A stretch of 5,720 nucleotides of DNA from Candidatus Atribacteria bacterium (lineage in GTDB: Bacteria > Atribacterota > JALVIU01): assembly GCA_027028665.1 (NCBI GenBank), contig JALVIU010000077.1, positions 1 to 5,720 on the forward strand. The letters are read 5' to 3'. Position numbers and translations under genes: made by a program. Below the pieces are notes generated by a model. It had not been told where the DNA came from, made no database searches, and was given only the letters and a program-made list of their open reading frames with translations. Of this stretch, positions 1 to 5,720 are shown piece after piece. Each line of letters opens with the position of its first letter. Position 1 is the stretch's first letter.

Positions 1-213
1 GGAAGACATATCTTACATTTTCATATAGCAGATAGTAATAGATGGCCACCTGGATATGGTCATCTTGATTTTGAAAGTATTTTGAGTACCTTGTTTTCTG
101 TAGGATACGAAGGATATATATCAGGGGAGATGCTGCCTAAGCCATCACCTGATGAAAGTATGAAGAAAACGATAGTATATCTAAATGAGATTTCAAAAAA
201 ATTACATATATGA
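1..213 (+). CDS. Sugar-phosphate isomerase/epimerase, TIM-barrel family (C-terminal 70 residues; 5' end outside window)
   Basis: An open frame runs from base 1 to a TGA at 211-213 with no start in view, so this is the tail of a longer gene. The visible part resembles the last strands of the xylose-isomerase-like TIM barrel (AP endonuclease 2 superfamily). It contains HIADSNR at visible residues 8-14, PPGYGHLDF at 16-24 and GYEGYISGE at 35-43. In D-tagatose/D-psicose 3-epimerases, a metal-ligand His, a substrate-binding Arg six residues later and a metal-ligand Glu 35 residues after the His form the end of the active site. Here H8, R14 and E43 have exactly that spacing. The enzyme probably isomerises or epimerises a ketose or related sugar in the cytoplasm using a divalent metal. 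The actual substrate cannot be told from this fragment. IolE or hydroxypyruvate isomerase relatives are alternatives. The next gene begins 15 nt after the stop. Confidence 0.8.
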   Translation, partial: GRHILHFHIADSNRWPPGYGHLDFESILSTLFSVGYEGYISGEMLPKPSPDESMKKTIVYLNEISKKLHI

Positions 214-228
214 TCAACATTACTTACC

Positions 229-1728
229 ATGAAAAAGGATAATGTTTCAAAGATAAGAGAAATAAAAAGAACTTTTTATGATGTATTAGAAAATCCAGAA
301 TATAAATTTAGACATGTTGTAGATTTTATAATTATTATACTTATTTTTGCCTCTGTTGTAACATATTTATGGGAACTCTCACTTCCCTCGAATAGTTATC
401 TTATCCCATTTTTTGAGGTATTAAATTCTTACTTTCTCATACTTTTTATCATAGAATACACTTTGAGATTCTGGGTTTCTACTGATTTTTTAGATGATAT
501 AAGATTTAAATATAAAAAGGAAGGAAAATCATTATTTTATGCTATATTATATGCAATAAAAAATAAGATTAAATGGATCTTAACACCTGCAAGTATTCTT
601 GATCTTTTGGGCATTATTCCATTCTTAAGGATTTCTCGAATGTTTAGGATATTTAGAGTATTTAGAATCTTTAGGCTTGCAAGATTTGCTGTAACTTCTA
701 ATATATATATAAATGTGTTTAGAAAAAGAGCTCTGGAGATCGGTTTTCTGCTTTTTATATCCTCTTTTATAATAATTTTTTCTGCTGTAATGGTATTTAC
801 CGTGGAGAAAACGGCAGGTAATAACCAATTCTCTTCCTTAAAAGATGCACTATGGTGGAGTGTGGTGACACTTACAACAGTGGGTTATGGTGATAAATAC
901 CCTGTTACTACATTGGGAAGGTTTTTTGCATCTGTTATAATGTTTATGGGGGTGGGAATTATAGCTTTACCTGCAGGCATTATCGGTTCTGCTTTAACTG
1001 AGGAGTTCAAAAACATAAAGGAGGGAAAGGTAAATTTAAAAAAGATGAAAGATCATATACTTATACTTGGATGGAATTCTTCTGCATCAAGAATAATCGA
1101 TGAACTGGAAAAAAGAGGTATCCTTCTTCATAGAAAGATTATAGTTCTTACGCCCGAGGGAGACATAGACGATGAAAGAGTTATATATAAAAAGGGTGAT
1201 CCTTCCAAAGAAAAAGACCTAATAGAGTCTGGTATAGAGGATGCGCATACCATCGTTGTATTGGCAGAGGATGTAAATAGTAGTTCAAGAAATCCTGATG
1301 CCTTTACCATGATTACTACTATGCTTGCAAAGGCGCTAAATCCTCTTGCCCATATCATAGTAGAAATAGTAGATCCTCAAAATGCAGAGCTTTTGGAAAA
1401 TAATTTGTATGGAGTAGAAATTATATACAAAGAAGAAGTCTCTATACAAATGCTTGTAAATTCCATCTGTACACCTGGGGCAGGAAAAATAGTTACGACA
1501 CTACTTAATTATAATTATGCAAATATCTATGAAGTCCCCATAACTTTACTAAAGGATGAATTTTCCACCTTTGGAGAACTTTATAAGATCCTGGGGGAAA
1601 AATATAAGATTATTCCTATGGGGATAATAGATAGCGGAGGATACATAGTAAATCCTCCACGAGAATATCCTATAGAAGAAGATGCAAAACTTGTATATAT
1701 TGGAGAAAAGGAAATAGATCTAGAGTGA
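229..1728 (+). CDS. Six-transmembrane voltage-sensor K+ channel with C-terminal RCK domain
   Basis: This 499-residue protein is an inner-membrane K+ channel that would form a tetramer. Predicted segments are S1 31-47, S2 62-82 (acidic E76), S3 118-133 (D125), S4 134-153, S5 168-191, pore helix and filter 203-222, and S6 231-255. S4 carries Arg at 134, 137, 140, 143, 146, 149 and 152, a perfect every-third-residue series typical of a voltage sensor. The filter is TVGYGD (217-222) and S6 has PAG at 248-250, as in bacterial Kv channels. A Rossmann-like RCK_N domain follows from about 275 (HILILGWNSSA, 276-286; KKGDPSKEKDL, 321-331) to about 400. A TrkA_C-like domain lies at about 430-499 (NPPREYPIEEDA, 475-486). 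The GW loop, the GDP motif and the PPREY tail closely recall MthK. ATG is the only plausible start before S1: a stop lies 15 nt upstream in the same frame and no Shine-Dalgarno sequence is visible. The gating ligand is unknown. The kinase gene overlaps its stop by 4 nt. Confidence 0.93.
   Translation: MKKDNVSKIREIKRTFYDVLENPEYKFRHVVDFIIIILIFASVVTYLWELSLPSNSYLIPFFEVLNSYFLILFIIEYTLRFWVSTDFLDDIRFKYKKEGKSLFYAILYAIKNKIKWILTPASILDLLGIIPFLRISRMFRIFRVFRIFRLARFAVTSNIYINVFRKRALEIGFLLFISSFIIIFSAVMVFTVEKTAGNNQFSSLKDALWWSVVTLTTVGYGDKYPVTTLGRFFASVIMFMGVGIIALPAGIIGSALTEEFKNIKEGKVNLKKMKDHILILGWNSSASRIIDELEKRGILLHRKIIVLTPEGDIDDERVIYKKGDPSKEKDLIESGIEDAHTIVVLAEDVNSSSRNPDAFTMITTMLAKALNPLAHIIVEIVDPQNAELLENNLYGVEIIYKEEVSIQMLVNSICTPGAGKIVTTLLNYNYANIYEVPITLLKDEFSTFGELYKILGEKYKIIPMGIIDSGGYIVNPPREYPIEEDAKLVYIGEKEIDLE
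643..678 (+). repeat. Four 9-nt tandem units encoding the Phe-Arg-X core of S4
   Basis: TTTAGG or TTTAGA recurs at 643, 652, 661 and 670, giving four in-frame 9-nt units of the form TTTAGRNNN. They encode residues 139-150 of the channel as FRI, FRV, FRI and FRL. The repeat is a direct DNA-level counterpart of the voltage-sensor arginine ladder. Third codons and the AGG/AGA choice vary, so it is not a recent perfect duplication. Confidence 0.85.
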
Positions 1729-4181
1729 AAAAAATTTCAAAAAGTTTTTTAGATATACTCCCAAATAGGGAGATAATAAATAGCAAGATATTTAAAAGGA
1801 TCTTCACGTGTTTTCTTTTCACAGTAGTTATTTTGTTTGCTGTTTCTGTTATTTATTTTCATTTTAGGATCTACAGAAAAGAGCTTTTAGAGTTTATGGA
1901 ACTTACGAAAAAGAATATTGTATTTGAAGAAAAATTTCTAAATCATATTTTATCTGATATTACTGTTGAAATAAACTATTTAAGAAATGATAAAGACTTT
2001 TTAAAGGCATTATCAGCTCCATTAAATAAACTTAATACTGAACTTTCTTATTTTATAAAAAATAACCCTTTCATTTTTAATAAATTTTCTTTATATAAAG
2101 CGCTTATAATTGTAGAGAAGGGTAAACCTATTTTTTATTATCAATTAGATACTAACAAGGGAGTAGTTTTGCCACATAAGAGTATTTTAGAAAAAATAAA
2201 AGGCAAAGCCATAGGAGAAAAACGAGGACTTTCACTTATGTATTCCTTATCTTCCGAACCAAAGAAAGGCTGTTTGTTTTATTATTTTAGATCTGGAAAA
2301 AGATATATATATATAAAGATATTATTTTCAAATATAATCCAATATCTTTCTCGTTATACATCTTATAACGAAGATTTCAATTTCATATATACACCAGATA
2401 GAGAGCTTATATATTACAAAGAGCCAACAAGGAAGCTTAATATAAAATGGGAAAGTTTAATACATATAAAAAAGGACATATCTGATTCCATGCTTATAGA
2501 AAAAAAATCATTTTTTATAATCGTATATATCCCCTTTAGGATACCCCCTTTTGAAAAATCTTTTTTGTATGTAAAGGTAATCCCTTTTTATAAGGTATTC
2601 AAGTGGAAAGAATATAATATTATAATTGTGCTTCTCTTATTTTTTGCTGTTGTTTTAAGTATTGTCTTTTCTACTTTTATATTAAGACAGATTGTTGCTC
2701 CTCTTCAATACTTAAAAGAAGCTGTTGTTGGCATTGCTCAGGGGGATTTTAGGAGGCCTTTGAGAATTTCTACCCATGATGAATTTGAAGAACTTACCAA
2801 TGCTATAAATGTGATGGCAAGAAGGATAGAGGATTTATATTTGAATCTTGAAGAAAAAGTGAAGATAAGAACAGAAGAACTTGAAAAACAAAGATATAGA
2901 TTAAAGAAATTATATGAGGTAAGCTTCAAATTTAGAGATAGGGAAAGAATGCTTAAAACTCTTCTTGATTATCTTCTTAAGATCCTAAATGCAGATATAG
3001 GGGCGATTTCTTATAAAGAAGGAGAGTGGAAATATATGGAGTTCATAGATAAGGAGGAGAGATTCTCATATAAATCAGGAGATAAAATGGGATACCATCT
3101 TTTAGAAGAAGAGGTATATGAAAACAGGAAACCTCTTATAATAGAAGATGTGTTAAAAGATAAAAGATGGGAAAAGGTCTTTACAGAATTAGGTATACGT
3201 TCGTATGTAGGAATGCCTATATTTGTTGACAATAATATATATGGAATTTTGAGTATTTCCATGCGATATCCTTATAGATTTTCTGATCAAGATTTAGAAA
3301 TCATCTCTCTCTTTATCCAGAGAATCTCCTATTTCCTTGAGACAGAACTCTGGGAAAAGAGGATAATAGAAAAGCAGAGAGAACTTGAAGAGTTAAATAA
3401 CTTATTATACCTAAAAAATGAAGAACTTATGAGGCTTGCCGAAGATTTAAGACAGGCTAATAAGGCAAAGAGTAATTTTTTGGCAAATGTCTCTCATGAG
3501 CTTAGGACACCTCTTAATGCAATACTTGGATTCTCAGAAGTACTTTTAGAGGAGTATTTTGGTAAATTAAATGAGAAACAAAAAGAATATGTAAAAAATA
3601 TATTAGAAAGTGGAAAACATTTGTTTTCTCTTATAAATAATATACTTAGTCTCTCTAAAATAGAGGCAGGCGAAGAAAGCTTAAGGCTTGTACAGGTGAG
3701 ATTACAAGACATTATTGATTCTGTGGTAATACTTGTGAATGAAAAGGCAAAAAAACATAATATTAAGATTTCTATATATCATGATGAGAAGATAAAAGAT
3801 ATAGTGGTAGACGAATTAAAATTAAAACAAGCACTCTTTAATTTACTTTCTAATGCAATAAAATTTACCCATGATGGCGGGAAGGTAGGAATAGTAACAA
3901 AAGATTTAAAAATGTGGTATAAAATTTCTATATGGGATACAGGAATAGGTATAAAAAAAGAGGATATGAGGAAACTTTTTAAAGAATTTACCCAGATTGA
4001 AAATCCTTATACGAAAAGGTATAGTGGAACAGGGCTTGGACTTGCACTTTCAAAAAAACTTATCGAAATGCTTGGGGGTTTTATTACCGTAACGAGTGTT
4101 TATAGAAAAGGAACTACTTTTAATGTATTTATTCCGAAGGATTTAAGTGAAACAGGAAAAAAAGAGGATCTGTTTGGTTAA
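1725..4181 (+). CDS. Membrane sensor histidine kinase (extracytoplasmic sensor-HAMP-GAF-HisKA-HATPase)
   Basis: This 818-residue hybrid-free kinase should autophosphorylate on His in response to a signal and pass phosphate to a response regulator. TM1 is about 26-47. An extracytoplasmic domain of about 250 residues follows, with a long N-terminal helix and PAS-like strands, suggesting a double-Cache fold (inferred). TM2 is about 298-319, HAMP about 320-372 (P326, DEFEEL 352-357) and a coiled coil about 370-397. A GAF domain spans about 400-541 (YVGMPIFVDNNIYGILSIS, 494-512), followed by a second coiled coil to about 582. The H-box is NVSHELRTPLNAILGF (588-603) with phosphoacceptor H591. The ATP domain has an N-box (LLSNAIKFT, 707-715; N706, N710), G1 DTGIGI (738-743), F-box around 752-755 and G2 GTGLGLA (768-774). 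All catalytic motifs are intact and no receiver is attached. GTG 1725 overlaps the channel stop as GTGA and precedes TM1; the next Met (58) would lose TM1. AAAGGA at 1707-1712 is a weak, distant ribosome binding site, so translational coupling to the channel is likely. Confidence 0.94.
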   Translation: MKKISKSFLDILPNREIINSKIFKRIFTCFLFTVVILFAVSVIYFHFRIYRKELLEFMELTKKNIVFEEKFLNHILSDITVEINYLRNDKDFLKALSAPLNKLNTELSYFIKNNPFIFNKFSLYKALIIVEKGKPIFYYQLDTNKGVVLPHKSILEKIKGKAIGEKRGLSLMYSLSSEPKKGCLFYYFRSGKRYIYIKILFSNIIQYLSRYTSYNEDFNFIYTPDRELIYYKEPTRKLNIKWESLIHIKKDISDSMLIEKKSFFIIVYIPFRIPPFEKSFLYVKVIPFYKVFKWKEYNIIIVLLLFFAVVLSIVFSTFILRQIVAPLQYLKEAVVGIAQGDFRRPLRISTHDEFEELTNAINVMARRIEDLYLNLEEKVKIRTEELEKQRYRLKKLYEVSFKFRDRERMLKTLLDYLLKILNADIGAISYKEGEWKYMEFIDKEERFSYKSGDKMGYHLLEEEVYENRKPLIIEDVLKDKRWEKVFTELGIRSYVGMPIFVDNNIYGILSISMRYPYRFSDQDLEIISLFIQRISYFLETELWEKRIIEKQRELEELNNLLYLKNEELMRLAEDLRQANKAKSNFLANVSHELRTPLNAILGFSEVLLEEYFGKLNEKQKEYVKNILESGKHLFSLINNILSLSKIEAGEESLRLVQVRLQDIIDSVVILVNEKAKKHNIKISIYHDEKIKDIVVDELKLKQALFNLLSNAIKFTHDGGKVGIVTKDLKMWYKISIWDTGIGIKKEDMRKLFKEFTQIENPYTKRYSGTGLGLALSKKLIEMLGGFITVTSVYRKGTTFNVFIPKDLSETGKKEDLFG

Positions 4182-4279
4182 ATTAGTTAAAAGACAATAA
4201 TGAAAAATTGTGGTAATATTATTATGGAAACATTAGGGAAAGATAAAGATAGGTGATAGAATAAGGAGATATAAAAAAT

Positions 4280-4308
4280 TTGGAAAAGTAGTCTTTTAAA
4301 AATATGAA
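4280..4308 (+). promoter_or_regulatory. Weak candidate promoter for the HD-GYP regulator
   Basis: TTGGAA (4280-4285) and TATGAA (4303-4308) are 17 bp apart, each matching 4 of 6 bases of the sigma-70/A -35 and -10 consensus. It lies in the only sizeable gap of the window, about 30 nt before the start codon. In such AT-rich DNA matches of this quality arise by chance, so this is only a candidate. If it is used, transcription would start near 4315, inside the loop of the inverted repeat at 4291-4326, and the hairpin would be absent from that transcript. Confidence 0.2.
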
Positions 4309-4326
4309 ATTTAAGATTTAAAAGGC
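4291..4326 (+). repeat. Inverted repeat / possible RNA hairpin abutting the ribosome binding site
   Basis: CTTTTAAA (4293-4300) and TTTAAAAG (4317-4324) are perfect reverse complements separated by 16 nt. In RNA the stem extends outward by a U-G pair (4292/4325) and a G-C pair (4291/4326), giving ten pairs. The right arm ends one base before GGAGGT. There is no following T tract, so it is not an intrinsic terminator. It might be an operator for a dimeric regulator, an RNA element tuning initiation, or simple AT-rich chance. No other clear element is visible in 4182-4338 except an 18-codon ATG frame at 4200-4256 that has no support. Confidence 0.45.
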
Positions 4327-4327
4327 C

Positions 4328-4333
4328 GGAGGT
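4328..4333 (+). promoter_or_regulatory. Strong Shine-Dalgarno site fixing a TTG start
   Basis: GGAGGT lies 5 nt before TTG 4339-4341. It is the best ribosome binding site in the window. It decides the start of the response regulator, since no in-frame ATG occurs until residue 57, inside the REC domain. Starting at TTG leaves the usual short lead before the first REC strand (KILIVDDE). Confidence 0.85.
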
Positions 4334-4338
4334 ATAAG

Positions 4339-5400
4339 TTGAGGGATAGACCAAAGATCTTAATAGTAGATGATGAGAAGTTAAATGTGGATTTAATAGA
4401 AGCATTTTTAATCCCACATGGATATGAGATCCTCAGAGCATATAATGGAGATGAGGCATTGGAAATAATTTTTAAGGAACAGCCCGATATAGTGTTACTT
4501 GATGTAATGATGCCTGGTAAAAATGGATTTGAAGTAACAGAGGCTGTAAAAAATAATCCCGAAACCATTGATATACCTGTATTACTTGTAACTGCCTTAT
4601 CAGATAGGGAATCTCGTATAAGAGGGGTTGATGCAGGAGCCGATGATTTTATTTCTAAGCCTATAGATAAAACACTTCTTATAGCCAGAGTAAGATCTTT
4701 GCTTAAAATTAGGGCATTTAATATGCTACAAAAAGAGTATAGAAAGTCATTAGAGAAAGAAGTATCTAAGCTTACAGAGGACCTGCAAAAAATGTATGAT
4801 AAACTCAAACAAGCCTATCAAGATACAATTTATAGACTTTCTCTCGCCGCAGAGTTTAAAGATGAAGATACGTATAATCATATTAGGAGAGTAGGTTATA
4901 TCTCAAGGGAGGTATCAAAAGCTTTAGGACTTGATAAGAACCTTCAAGAACTTATATTTTTTACTGCTCCTATGCATGATATAGGAAAGATAGGAATTCC
5001 TGATGATATATTATTTAAGCCAGCAAAGCTTACCAAAGAAGAATTTGAAATAATGAAACAACATACATTAATAGGTGCTAAAATTCTTGGCGGATCAGAT
5101 GTTGATTACTTAAAAACAGGTGCAATTATTGCACTTAACCATCATGAAAAATTTGATGGCTCTGGATATCCTAATGGATTAAAGGGGAAGGAAATACCCA
5201 TAGAGGGTAGGGTTGTAGCTATCGCAGATGTATTTGATGCCTTAACATCCAGAAGGCCTTATAAGGAACCTTTTCCTATAGATAAATCCTTAAAAATTAT
5301 ACTTGATTCACGGGGTACACATTTTGATCCAGATGTAGTAGATGCCTTTTTCTCCGTAAAGAATAACATACTTGAGATAAAGGAGCAATTTAAAGATTGA
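4339..5400 (+). CDS. Response regulator with HD-GYP cyclic-di-GMP phosphodiesterase output (RpfG-like)
   Basis: This is a 353-residue cytoplasmic two-domain protein. The REC domain (about 5-122) has the acidic pair D11/D12, phosphoacceptor D55 in LLDVMMPG, T85 and K107-P108, so it should be phosphorylatable. A helical linker (about 125-165) leads to an HD-GYP domain (about 165-345). Its key residues are all present: H181 (HIRR), H213-D214 in HDIGKIGIPDD (213-223) with K217, H242, H268-H269, the GYP signature at 276-278, and D297 in ADVFDALTSRRPY (296-308). HD-GYP enzymes use a bi- or trinuclear metal centre to hydrolyse cyclic-di-GMP to pGpG or GMP. Phosphorylation of REC typically controls this activity. 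The length is usual for a REC-HD-GYP protein. The start is TTG, set by GGAGGT. The orphan kinase 157 nt upstream is the obvious phosphodonor, inferred from position. A degenerate or non-cyclic-di-GMP role is unlikely, though the substrate preference (cyclic-di-GMP or 3',3'-cGAMP) cannot be read here. Confidence 0.94.
   Translation: MRDRPKILIVDDEKLNVDLIEAFLIPHGYEILRAYNGDEALEIIFKEQPDIVLLDVMMPGKNGFEVTEAVKNNPETIDIPVLLVTALSDRESRIRGVDAGADDFISKPIDKTLLIARVRSLLKIRAFNMLQKEYRKSLEKEVSKLTEDLQKMYDKLKQAYQDTIYRLSLAAEFKDEDTYNHIRRVGYISREVSKALGLDKNLQELIFFTAPMHDIGKIGIPDDILFKPAKLTKEEFEIMKQHTLIGAKILGGSDVDYLKTGAIIALNHHEKFDGSGYPNGLKGKEIPIEGRVVAIADVFDALTSRRPYKEPFPIDKSLKIILDSRGTHFDPDVVDAFFSVKNNILEIKEQFKD
5379..5385 (+). 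promoter_or_regulatory. Shine-Dalgarno site for the downstream overlapping gene
   Basis: AAAGGAG lies inside the last codons of the HD-GYP gene, 11 nt before TTG 5397. The spacing is a little long but acceptable. Together with the TTGA stop/start overlap it supports a start at 5397 and translational coupling. Confidence 0.55.
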
Positions 5401-5720
5401 GGATTTTCTTAGATCCCTGGGATTCAGAATATACAGCTTTTTTTCAGGTAGAAGAAGAACAAAAAGCAGATAAAATAGATGTAAATGTGGAAATACACAA
5501 AGATAATTGGATACCTATTCTGGAGAAAAAGAGGGTAGTAGAAGATAGTGTTATATTTATAGATGGCGTAAGAAGCATGCATCAGAGGATTGTTGTAGAA
5601 GAGAATGGAAAGATCTTTTATGGAGGTTTTGGTACATATGTAGCAGGTGCTTTAAAGCTTGAGCGGGGAAAGAGAAATATTATATCTACTGCTCTTATTG
5701 AGATCTCTTTAAAGAGAGTC
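5397..5720 (+). CDS. Unrecognised protein, N-terminal 108 residues (possibly NurA-like; 3' end outside window)
   Basis: The frame opens at TTG 5397, which overlaps the TGA of the HD-GYP gene (TTGA), and stays open to the last base. Its base composition and codon use match its neighbours, so it is probably a real gene. The visible part has no signal peptide or membrane segment. It begins RIFLDPWDSEY (2-12), followed by a charged stretch, then VIFIDGVRSMHQRIVV (52-67) and a Gly-rich strand-like segment GGFGTYVAGALKL (76-88). A hydrophobic strand ending in Asp-Gly, followed by further strands, recalls the start of NurA-type 5'-3' nucleases, where the Asp is a metal ligand (D56 here). That is a weak resemblance from memory and the remaining catalytic residues lie beyond the window. 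It could equally be another RNase H-like protein or a family I do not know. The 4-nt overlap implies cotranscription with the regulator but not a shared function. Confidence 0.7.
   Translation, partial: MRIFLDPWDSEYTAFFQVEEEQKADKIDVNVEIHKDNWIPILEKKRVVEDSVIFIDGVRSMHQRIVVEENGKIFYGGFGTYVAGALKLERGKRNIISTALIEISLKRV

Noticed and set aside
625-828. Reverse-strand frame opposite S4 with a Ser/Lys/Tyr-rich repeat
   Set aside because: The repetitive look is only the complement of the 9-nt S4 repeat. There is no independent evidence of coding.
2300-2318. AT dinucleotide run in the kinase gene
   Set aside because: It is short, in frame, and encodes an ordinary strand (RYIYIK). It is a low-complexity effect of the AT-rich codon use.
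3226-3231. Perfect TTGACA inside the kinase GAF region
   Set aside because: No -10-like hexamer lies 16-18 bp downstream (TTGAGT at 3249-3254), and it falls in the middle of conserved coding sequence, so it is likely coincidence.
4191-4227. Possible terminator hairpin after the kinase (AATAAT / ATTATT)
   Set aside because: The arms are short and purely AT, with no GC core and no T tract. This does not resemble an intrinsic terminator.
4200-4256. ATG frame of 18 codons between the kinase and the HD-GYP gene
   Set aside because: It has no ribosome binding site at a proper distance, no recognisable motif, and a length expected by chance. It is not called as a gene.
4311-4808. 165-residue reverse-strand open frame
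   Set aside because: It lies opposite the REC coding region, is rich in Ser, Ile and Leu as expected for an antisense shadow, and the forward protein has intact catalytic motifs.
1-5720. Mobile element, CRISPR array, tRNA or rRNA
   Set aside because: No transposase motifs, terminal inverted repeats, regularly spaced repeats or tRNA-like cloverleaf sequence were seen on either strand, and coding is almost continuous.

Overview
The window is AT-rich and densely coding on the + strand. Arg is mostly AGA/AGG, Ile is often ATA, and the proteins are rich in Lys, Glu and Ile. Three of the four genes whose starts are visible begin with GTG or TTG, and two gene junctions overlap by 4 nt. This fits a low-GC, probably thermophilic bacterium. 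The style resembles Dictyoglomus, but that is an impression from composition and not a database match.

Layout: (1) 1-213, the C-terminal 70 residues of a TIM-barrel sugar-phosphate isomerase/epimerase. (2) 229-1728, a complete six-transmembrane K+ channel with a strongly charged S4, a TVGYGD filter and a C-terminal RCK regulatory domain resembling MthK. (3) 1725-4181, a membrane histidine kinase whose GTG start overlaps the channel stop by 4 nt. It has a large extracytoplasmic sensor, then HAMP, GAF, HisKA and HATPase domains. (4) 4182-4338, the only sizeable gap (157 nt), holding an AT-rich inverted repeat, a weak promoter candidate and a strong ribosome binding site, but no convincing gene. 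(5) 4339-5400, a TTG-started response regulator with a REC domain and a complete HD-GYP cyclic-di-GMP phosphodiesterase domain. (6) 5397-5720, the start of an unrecognised protein overlapping the regulator stop by 4 nt; it is cut by the window edge and may be NurA-like.

The main point of interest is the order channel, sensor kinase, cyclic-di-GMP hydrolase. The channel and kinase are tightly coupled. The kinase has no receiver of its own, and the next gene encodes a receiver with an enzymatic output. The simplest reading is a phosphorelay from the membrane kinase to HD-GYP. It is encoded beside, and perhaps functionally tied to, a voltage- and ligand-gated K+ channel. The domain assignments are solid; the functional link is inferred from gene order. 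The flanking partial genes (sugar isomerase, possible nuclease) have no evident connection to this signalling.
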